Part shown: piece after piece, positions 6,841 to 11,434 of the stretch
How positions within the stretch are numbered: position 1 is the stretch's first letter
Layout: each line of letters begins with the position of its first letter
Source of the DNA: JAGPKI01 sp052034135
Lineage (GTDB): Bacteria > Caldisericota > Caldisericia > UBA6126 > JAGPKI01
Direction of reading: 5' to 3'
Assembly: GCA_052034135.1 (NCBI GenBank)
Contig: JBPOJC010000096.1
Span: 1-11,434 of the forward strand
Length of the DNA stretch: 11,434 nt
Notes under the pieces: generated by a model
What the model was told of the DNA's origin: nothing
Database searches by the model: none
What the model saw: the letters and a program-made list of their open reading frames with translations, nothing else
Translations under genes and position numbers: made by a program

Positions 6841-6884
6841 ATCATTAATGATGTTTTCAGATTTGATGAACATCAACGATGTTC
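6841..6884. promoter_or_regulatory. Pair of palindromes, possible operator
   Basis: A perfect 12-bp palindrome ATCATTAATGAT (6841-6852) lies 15 bp from a perfect inverted repeat GAACATC-AAC-GATGTTC (6868-6884). The second is not followed by a T-run on either strand, so it reads more like a dyad protein site than a terminator. It sits about 80 bp upstream of the candidate -35 of the minus-strand unit, just outside the repeats that start near 6920. Function unknown. Confidence 0.3.
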
Positions 6885-6931
6885 GAGACAATGCGCCCAT
6901 AAGGCGAGCAATGTTTTAGTAATTAAATACG

Positions 6932-7385
6932 GAGATTCCTTAAGGACTTGTGTGCGAAAATACCGCACTTCGGAATTACACCCCCACCGTCATCCTGAGG
7001 GAGCGTATTTTTATTTTGCTTCATAAAGATCTCTAACCATCCCCGTCATCCTGAGAGAGTGTATCTGCGAGCGAGAAGGAATCTCACCACCACCGTCATC
7101 CTGAGGGAGCGTATCTTTATTTTGCGACCGAAGGATCTCCTTCTTAATGCTTTAAATGGGGAGATTCTTCGCTGACGCTCAGAATGACGAAAAAAACAAA
7201 TGAAGGGATTCCTCAGAACGTGTGCGAAAATACCGCACTTCGGAATGACGGTTTGGTGGCTCGGAATGACGCCTCCCCACCGTCATCCTGAGAGAGTGTA
7301 TCTGCGAGCGAGAAGGAATCTCACCATCCCCGTCATCCTGAGGGAGCGTATCTTTATTTTGCGACCGAAGGATCTCCTTCTTTTG
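6932..7385. repeat. Repeat mosaic upstream of ispG, with an internal 102-bp duplication
   Basis: Includes a type C unit ending CGGAATTAC (6932-6979), GTCATCCTGAGG-type left ends at 6989, 7045, 7095, 7282 and 7331, a type B right end (to 7188), another type C unit ending CGGAATGAC (to 7249) and a 21-bp tip unit (7250-7270). Positions 7044-7145 recur at 7281-7382 with two mismatches by eye. The duplicated part ends in GAAGG-ATCT-CCTTC followed by T residues. Confidence 0.85.
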
Positions 7386-7386
7386 T

Positions 7387-7473
7387 GTAATTCCCGCGTT
7401 TTCTTCTTGTCATTCCCTCTATTTTTATTGTCATTCTCGCGTTTTCTTCTTGTCATTCAGAGCAATTTTTCTT
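7387..7473. repeat. Four tandem 21-22 bp GTCATTC units
   Basis: Units 7387-7408, 7409-7429, 7430-7451 and 7452-7473, each beginning GTCATTC (first one GTAATTC) and ending TTCTT or similar. They run directly into the type A left tip at 7474. The same place before copy 1 (902-945) holds only two units. Confidence 0.85.
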
Positions 7474-7633
7474 GTCATTCCCGCGAAAGCGGGAATCCAG
7501 AGTACTAAGAATAGTTTGTTATTTCCATAAAGAACAGAATTCAAAAAGTAAAAAAAAGTAGTTTACTAATAAATTGATTTCAGTTATAAACAAAAATTGG
7601 TCTGGATTCCCGATAAAGGAGTTCGGGAATGAC
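7474..7633. mobile_element. Type A MITE-like element (copy 2)
   Basis: 160 bp with complete ends. The left hairpin GTCATTCCCGCG-AAAG-CGGGAATCC is nearly perfect and contains ATTCCC-N8-GGGAAT (7477-7496), the same pattern as the Neisseria dRS3 repeat. The right end, TCTGGATTCCCGATAAA...TTCGGGAATGAC, is an inverted copy and itself a hairpin. The AT-rich core matches copy 1 with four mismatches. No coding capacity. It is followed by two tip units (7634-7654, 7655-7678) ending in GATGAC or GATCAC, and by a degenerate right end at 7744-7771. Confidence 0.65.
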
Positions 7634-7849
7634 AGTTTGGTGGCTCGGGATGACAGTTTGTAGACATTCGGAGATCACAGATACTGAGATTCCTCGGTGC
7701 AGGTATTTAAATACAACGCTTTTGGTAATGACAAATTACCTACTGAATCCGCGATAAAAGAATTCGGGGATGTAGAAAAGGAAATTTTTTTTGTTACATA
7801 AAAATAATCCCCTCTCGCTCAATACAAATTTATGCTAAAAATTTATTTC

Positions 7850-7878
7850 TGGAAAGTTTCGAATCATTAACCTATAAT
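7850..7878 (+). promoter_or_regulatory. Candidate ispG promoter
   Basis: TGGAAA (7850-7855, 4 of 6 to TTGACA), a 17-bp spacer and a consensus TATAAT (7873-7878). It would give a leader of about 35 nt. It lies in the short unique stretch between the repeats and the gene. Confidence 0.55.
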
Positions 7879-7920
7879 TTAGAAAAATACTTTTTATATA
7901 GGATAAATATTATCTACTAA

Positions 7921-8958
7921 ATGAGAAAAAAGACAAAAGAAATAAGGATAGGAAATATCAAAATCGGTGGTGAAAACCCCATTACAGTTCAAAGTATGGT
8001 AAAGGTTCACCCAGCCAATACTAAAGAAGCAATTAATCAGATTAAGAGGCTTACAGATGTAGGTTGCGACATAGTTAGAATTGCTGTCCCTGACATGGAA
8101 GGGGCTGAAGCATTAGGTGAAATAAAAAAAGAGATAGAAATACCTCTTGTTGCCGATATCCACTTTGACTATAGATTAGCTTTAGAAGCAATAAAAAGAG
8201 GGGTTGATAAAATTAGGTTGAACCCATCAAATATCAAGTCAATTGAAAATATTAAAAAAATAGTTACTGCAGCAATGGAGAGAGATATACCTATAAGAGT
8301 TGGAGCAAATGTTGGTTCATTAAAAGGTAAATTTAGTTTTGATGAACAAGTAGATGAGCTTTTTAAAGTAGTTGAAAAAGAAGTGTCATTATTAGAAAAT
8401 CTTGATTTTTATGATATTGTCCTCTCAGCAAAATGTTCCGATATTTCACTCAATTATAACATTAATAAAAGGCTATCTAATGCCTATGATTACCCTATAC
8501 ATATTGGTATAACTGAAGCAGGAACTCTTGTAACAGGGATTGTAAAATCCTCTATCGGTACTTATAACCTTTTGAATGAAGGCATAGGAGACACGATAAG
8601 GATTTCTTTAACAAGTGAGCTTGAAAATGAGGTCATATCAGGAATATCTCTTCTTAAAGTCTTGAACCTTCGAGAAGGAGTAGATATTATTTCATGTCCA
8701 ACATGTGGTAGAGTTAGAATCGATGTTAAAAAATTATCCACCCTGGTAGAAAAGAAAACTACCAAAATTAGAAAAAATATAAAAGTTGCGATTATGGGAT
8801 GCGAAGTAAATGGTCCCGGGGAAGCGAGAGATGCTGATATTGGAATTGCAGGAAGTGGCAATACAGCAGTCTTATTTGAAAAGGGAGAAATTATTGCAAA
8901 AGGTAGTGAGTCTCAAATGTTAGAGCTCTTGCTAAAAAAATTAGGGGTAGATAATTAA
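7921..8958 (+). CDS. ispG: 4-hydroxy-3-methylbut-2-enyl diphosphate synthase (IspG/GcpE)
   Basis: Iron-sulfur enzyme of the MEP pathway that converts methylerythritol cyclodiphosphate to HMBPP using a reduced [4Fe-4S] cluster and ferredoxin or flavodoxin. 345 aa is the short bacterial form. TIM-barrel part: IGGENPITVQSM (15-26), CDIVRIAVPD (49-58), VADIHFDYRLAL (77-88), DKIRLNPSNI (96-105), IPIRVGANVGSL (123-134). C-terminal cluster domain: Cys259 and Cys262 in CPTCGR, Cys294 and Glu301 in GCEVNGPGEA, supplying the three cysteines and the glutamate ligand of the family. ATG at 7921 fits the family N-terminus, though no good Shine-Dalgarno site lies at the usual distance. It is monocistronic in appearance: own promoter upstream, repeat with terminator-like hairpin downstream. 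Together with ispE it places two MEP genes in the window. Confidence 0.96.
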   Translation: MRKKTKEIRIGNIKIGGENPITVQSMVKVHPANTKEAINQIKRLTDVGCDIVRIAVPDMEGAEALGEIKKEIEIPLVADIHFDYRLALEAIKRGVDKIRLNPSNIKSIENIKKIVTAAMERDIPIRVGANVGSLKGKFSFDEQVDELFKVVEKEVSLLENLDFYDIVLSAKCSDISLNYNINKRLSNAYDYPIHIGITEAGTLVTGIVKSSIGTYNLLNEGIGDTIRISLTSELENEVISGISLLKVLNLREGVDIISCPTCGRVRIDVKKLSTLVEKKTTKIRKNIKVAIMGCEVNGPGEARDADIGIAGSGNTAVLFEKGEIIAKGSESQMLELLLKKLGVDN

Positions 8959-9006
8959 GGAATCTAACCATCCCCACGTCATCCTGAGGAGCATCTTCCC
9001 AGCGAC

Positions 9007-9024
9007 GAAGGGTTTCCTTCTTTT
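9007..9024 (+). terminator. Terminator-like hairpin after ispG
   Basis: GAAGG (9007-9011), loop GTTT, CCTTC (9016-9020), then TTTT (9021-9024), starting 48 nt after the ispG stop. The stem is only 5 bp, so termination would be weak, but position and T-run fit. It is part of the type B repeat; the same motif recurs at 882-899, 7367-7384 and 9147-9164. Confidence 0.5.
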
Positions 9025-9062
9025 ACCCTCATGTTAAATAAACCCAAACATTAATAAAAAGT

Positions 9063-9082
9063 AACAGGCAGGAATGTCTGTT
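9063..9082. other. Hairpin with GGAA tetraloop inside a repeat
   Basis: Arms AACAGGCA (9063-9070) and TGTCTGTT (9075-9082) pair over 8 bp with one G-U, closed by GGAA, a GNRA-type loop. It lies in a segment missing from the other type B copies. No T-run follows. Function unknown. Confidence 0.4.
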
Positions 9083-9146
9083 CTGCACCGAAAAGAAAGA
9101 TGAGGAGATTCTTCGCTTCGCTCAGAATGACAGGAAGGGGGGCGTT

Positions 9147-9164
9147 GAAGGGTCTCCTTCTTTT
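9147..9164 (+). terminator. Second terminator-like hairpin between ispG and murJ
   Basis: GAAGG (9147-9151), loop GTCT, CCTTC (9156-9160), TTTT (9161-9164). Same design as 9007-9024 and upstream of the murJ promoter, so the pair could insulate murJ from ispG read-through. Confidence 0.45.
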
Positions 9165-9294
9165 AATGTGCAGGGAAAGATACTCTAAAGTTCTAACATG
9201 CGTTTTAACCAGTTGATACTTGTTTTGTTTATTATCAGAATTAGTAGCTTGATGCGTTAGACAGAGTTTTTTAAATAATTATAAGCATGAATAA

Positions 9295-9323
9295 TTGACC
9301 ACACTAAGTAATAATGATATATT
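9295..9323 (+). promoter_or_regulatory. Promoter of murJ
   Basis: TTGACC (9295-9300, 5 of 6), a 17-bp spacer and TATATT (9318-9323, 5 of 6). The best sigma-70-type promoter in the window. Initiation near 9330 would leave a leader of about 18 nt to the TTG start, just enough for the AAAGGTGA ribosome site. Confidence 0.7.
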
Positions 9324-9334
9324 TCTTTATCTAT

Positions 9335-9342
9335 AAAGGTGA
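9335..9342 (+). promoter_or_regulatory. Shine-Dalgarno site deciding the murJ start
   Basis: AAAGGTGA, 5 nt before TTG at 9348. The in-frame GTG at 9339 overlaps this site and has no other ribosome site with room in the short leader, so TTG 9348 is favoured. Confidence 0.6.
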
Positions 9343-9347
9343 ATTAT

Positions 9348-11012
9348 TTGAAAATAAATTTATTTAATAAAATAAAACGTAAAGCAAATAAAAGAATAAA
9401 AAAAACATCATTCCTTAAGAGACAGACTGTCTCTCAGGCAGCTATTATCATTGCTGTAATAACATTCATTAGTAAGTTTATAGGCTATGTTAGAGAGATA
9501 TTAATAGCAAATTACTTTGGTGCGTCAGGTGTGGTGGATGCTTTTTTAGTTGCATCTATCATTCCCTCTATGATACTCGGGTTATTTGCAGCAGGTTTAA
9601 ATACTCTCATAATACCCGTTTATATTGAAAAAAAGGCAAAAGATTCAGTATATGCCAAGAAATTTGTAAATTGGGTATTTCTGATCTGGGGAACTATATT
9701 TCTGTTTGCGTCTGTACTTGTCCTTATATTTGCTCCATTCCTTGTTAAGGTGGTTGCAGTTGGCTTTACGGGGGAGAGGTTTACCCTCGCAGTATCCATA
9801 ACAAGGTATTTAACCCTTTCAGGTTATTTAAGCATTTTAACGGGGCTATTTACGGGATTATATCATTCAGAGAAACAATTCCTTTATCCAACTGTTGTTG
9901 CCTTTGTTGCTAACTGGGTAATAGTTTTATCGATAGCTCTTCTTACTCCCTATTTAGGGATTAATAGCTGGACTGTCGGGCAGACTCTTTTTGCTGTGAT
10001 ATCCTTTTTATCTCTTTTCTTAGTGTTGTATAAACGTTATGGCTTTTTTCATAAATTAAGTTTTAAAGGAATTGAATGGAATGAAATTTATAAATTTGCT
10101 ATTCTGCTTCTTCCACTTATTGTTTCAGGTGGCATTAGCACACTAAACACAATTGTAGATAGGACTGTTGCATCTACTCTTGATGTAGGCTCAATAGCAG
10201 CACTTAACTTTGCAGGAAGAGTCTGGGCTATCCCTATCTCGCTTCTTGCTGGTCCCATTGCAACTGCTGTATTTCCAGAGTTTTCGGAGCTTGCAGTAGG
10301 CAAAGACAAGGTTAATAATTATTCTACTAAACTAAATAAAACTATAGCAATTACATGGTATTTTATCATACCTGCAGCATTAATATTTATTACTTTATCA
10401 GAGCCAATTGTAAGAGTACTCTTTCAAAGGGGAGCTTTTGATGTAAAAGCTACTCAAGTTACAGCGTTTGCTGTGTCAATGTACTCGATAGGGTTGTTTG
10501 CTCATGCTGCTAACCCCCTTCTTGGAAGAGTATTCTATTCATTTAAGAATACTATTACTCCTGTAATTATAAGTATTTGTACTGTAGGACTAAATATTGT
10601 TTTGAATATTGTGCTTGGTCGGTTAATGGGGGCAGGAGGTATAGCTCTGGCTACCTCTCTTAGTGTTACATTTGCCTTTATTGTTTATAATTTGACGGTT
10701 CGGAAGTATTTGGTACCCTTTACCAAGAGATTGGCCTTAGAGACCGTAAAGATTGTACTTTGTTCTGCGGTTGTCGGAGTGATATGTTATATGTCGCTTC
10801 CTTTATTTAGGGGTAATTTGGGCTTTATTGCCTTAGCTGTAAGGCTTGTGCTTGTGGGGCTTATAGCAGGAGGGGTGTATTTGCTCTTGACTTCTTTATT
10901 GAAGGTGGAAGGGTTTGTTTTCTTTAGGGACAAGTTTTTTCAGGTAGCGGCGAAGGTGCCTCTTCTGAATAGGGTTCCGTTTATAAAGAGGGCTTCCTCC
11001 TCTACAAGGTGA
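9348..11012 (+). CDS. murJ: Lipid II flippase MurJ (MviN family)
   Basis: Polytopic MOP-superfamily flippase that carries lipid II across the cytoplasmic membrane for peptidoglycan synthesis. 554 aa from TTG 9348 (557 from GTG 9339; positions here use the longer form). About 14 helices follow a very basic N-terminal extension of ~28 residues (KIKRKANKRIKK). Family signatures: FISKFIGYVREILIANYFGA (43-62), VDAFLVASIIP (66-76), DRTVAS (274-279), FAGRVWAIP (291-299), LFQRGAFD (361-368). Against E. coli MurJ, Arg24 and Asp39 (here Arg52, Asp67) and Arg270 (Arg294) are kept, Arg18 becomes Lys46, and the Arg52-Arg53 pair is Leu-Gly in PSMILGLF. I recall a similar form in clostridial MviN proteins. 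The last ~300 bp are clearly richer in G+C than the first part. Repeat sequence starts within a few bases of the stop. Confidence 0.9.
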   Translation: MKINLFNKIKRKANKRIKKTSFLKRQTVSQAAIIIAVITFISKFIGYVREILIANYFGASGVVDAFLVASIIPSMILGLFAAGLNTLIIPVYIEKKAKDSVYAKKFVNWVFLIWGTIFLFASVLVLIFAPFLVKVVAVGFTGERFTLAVSITRYLTLSGYLSILTGLFTGLYHSEKQFLYPTVVAFVANWVIVLSIALLTPYLGINSWTVGQTLFAVISFLSLFLVLYKRYGFFHKLSFKGIEWNEIYKFAILLLPLIVSGGISTLNTIVDRTVASTLDVGSIAALNFAGRVWAIPISLLAGPIATAVFPEFSELAVGKDKVNNYSTKLNKTIAITWYFIIPAALIFITLSEPIVRVLFQRGAFDVKATQVTAFAVSMYSIGLFAHAANPLLGRVFYSFKNTITPVIISICTVGLNIVLNIVLGRLMGAGGIALATSLSVTFAFIVYNLTVRKYLVPFTKRLALETVKIVLCSAVVGVICYMSLPLFRGNLGFIALAVRLVLVGLIAGGVYLLLTSLLKVEGFVFFRDKFFQVAAKVPLLNRVPFIKRASSSTR

Positions 11013-11014
11013 AA

Positions 11015-11434
11015 AGAGGAGATTCCTCGCTAACGCTCGGAAAGACAGTGCGGGGCACGGGGATTCCTCAATACGTGTGCGAAAATACCGCACTTCGGAA
11101 TGACACCTCCCCACCGTCACCCTGAGGAGCGTTCATTTTAGCGACGAAGGGTCTCCTCTTCTCTGTATCCTTACAGATATATTCGGGAATTACAATAAAC
11201 AGACAAGAATGTTTGTAATATAAGAAAAATTGGTCTGGATCCCCGATAAAAGATTTCGGGGATGACGGTTGTGTAGAATTCGGGGATGACAGTTGTATTG
11301 AATTCGGGGATGACAAAATACAAATGAGGAGATTCTTCGCTAACGCTCAGAATGACGGAAGGGGAGCGATGAAGGGTCTCCTCTTCTCTGTATCCTTACA
11401 GATATATTCGGGAATTACAATATACAGACAAGAA
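11015..11434. repeat. Repeat mosaic after murJ, running off the window end
   Basis: In order: type B right end (11015-11046); type C unit ending CGGAATGAC (11067-11104); C-rich linker; left end GTCACCCTGAGGAGC (from 11116) with GAAGGGTCTCCT; a 70-bp segment (11140-11209); the type A right end GGATCCCCGATAAA...GGGGATGAC (11237-11266); two 24-bp tip units (11267-11290, 11291-11314); another type B right end (11326-11355); then the 70-bp segment again (11365-11434, two mismatches), cut by the window edge. No credible gene inside. Confidence 0.85.

Larger units (their letters stand above)
8959..9131. repeat. Type B repeat element (copy 2) directly after ispG
   Basis: Repeat sequence (GGAATCTAACCATCCCC, also seen near 7315) starts at the base after the ispG stop. 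The element proper runs 8978-9131: left end GTCATCCTGAGG, GAAGG hairpin with T-run, AT-rich core, right end GAGGAGATTCTTCGCTTCGC...GAATGAC. Compared with copy 1 (738-868), the core carries about 29 extra bases that hold the hairpin at 9063-9082. Confidence 0.75.

Noticed and set aside
7387..7473. CRISPR-like appearance of regularly spaced short repeats
   Set aside because: Units are directly adjacent 21-22 bp repeats without unique spacers, and no cas gene is near.
7200..7508. Plus-strand ORF of 102 codons in the ispG upstream region
   Set aside because: It lies wholly in the repeat mosaic and tandem units; the translation is repeat-derived (HSRESGNP-type ending), with no ribosome site.
8562..8861. 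Minus-strand ORF within ispG, and a similar one at 10088-10309 in murJ
   Set aside because: Antisense to strongly conserved coding sequence; no motif of their own.

Overview
This is an AT-rich bacterial window (coding parts roughly one third G+C by eye) with seven supportable protein genes. Low-GC, dense operon packing, a short-form IspG (345 residues), and a YabE-like stub beside rsmA and ispE suggest a deeply branching, Firmicutes-like or Caldisericota-like bacterium. That placement is an inference and I hold it weakly. I see no rRNA, tRNA, CRISPR array, transposase or phage gene.

Layout. Positions 1-1437 are gene-poor: AT-rich sequence with one doubtful small signal-peptide ORF, then a dense mosaic of short repeats from 517. 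Positions 6652 down to 1438 (minus strand) form one tight five-gene unit: an MrpD/NuoN-type antiporter subunit, a second antiporter-like subunit, an 81-residue DUF348-like membrane stub, rsmA and ispE. Gaps are 2, 8, 19 and 35 bases. Positions 6653-7920 are intergenic: a leader and possible promoter for the minus-strand unit, two palindromes, about 850 bp of repeats, then the ispG promoter. ispG (7921-8958) and murJ (9348-11012) are on the plus strand, each with its own credible sigma-70-like promoter and separated by more repeats. Repeats resume right after murJ and run off the window end.

Functions. IspE and IspG are two steps of the MEP isoprenoid pathway, whose products feed undecaprenyl phosphate; MurJ flips the undecaprenyl-linked peptidoglycan precursor lipid II. 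RsmA matures 16S rRNA. The two antiporter subunits belong to the complex I/Mrp/hydrogenase ion-pump superfamily, but none of the usual partner subunits is present here.

The least ordinary content is the repeat system. Several families share the same outer tips (GTCAT at the left, ATGAC at the right), have hairpin-forming inverted ends, are joined by C-rich linkers, carry 21-24 bp tandem units at their tips, and start almost exactly at the stop codons of ispE, ispG and murJ. Some copies hold terminator-like hairpins followed by TTTT. They look like non-autonomous MITE/REP-type elements that may double as portable 3' ends. No enzyme that would mobilise them is in the window.
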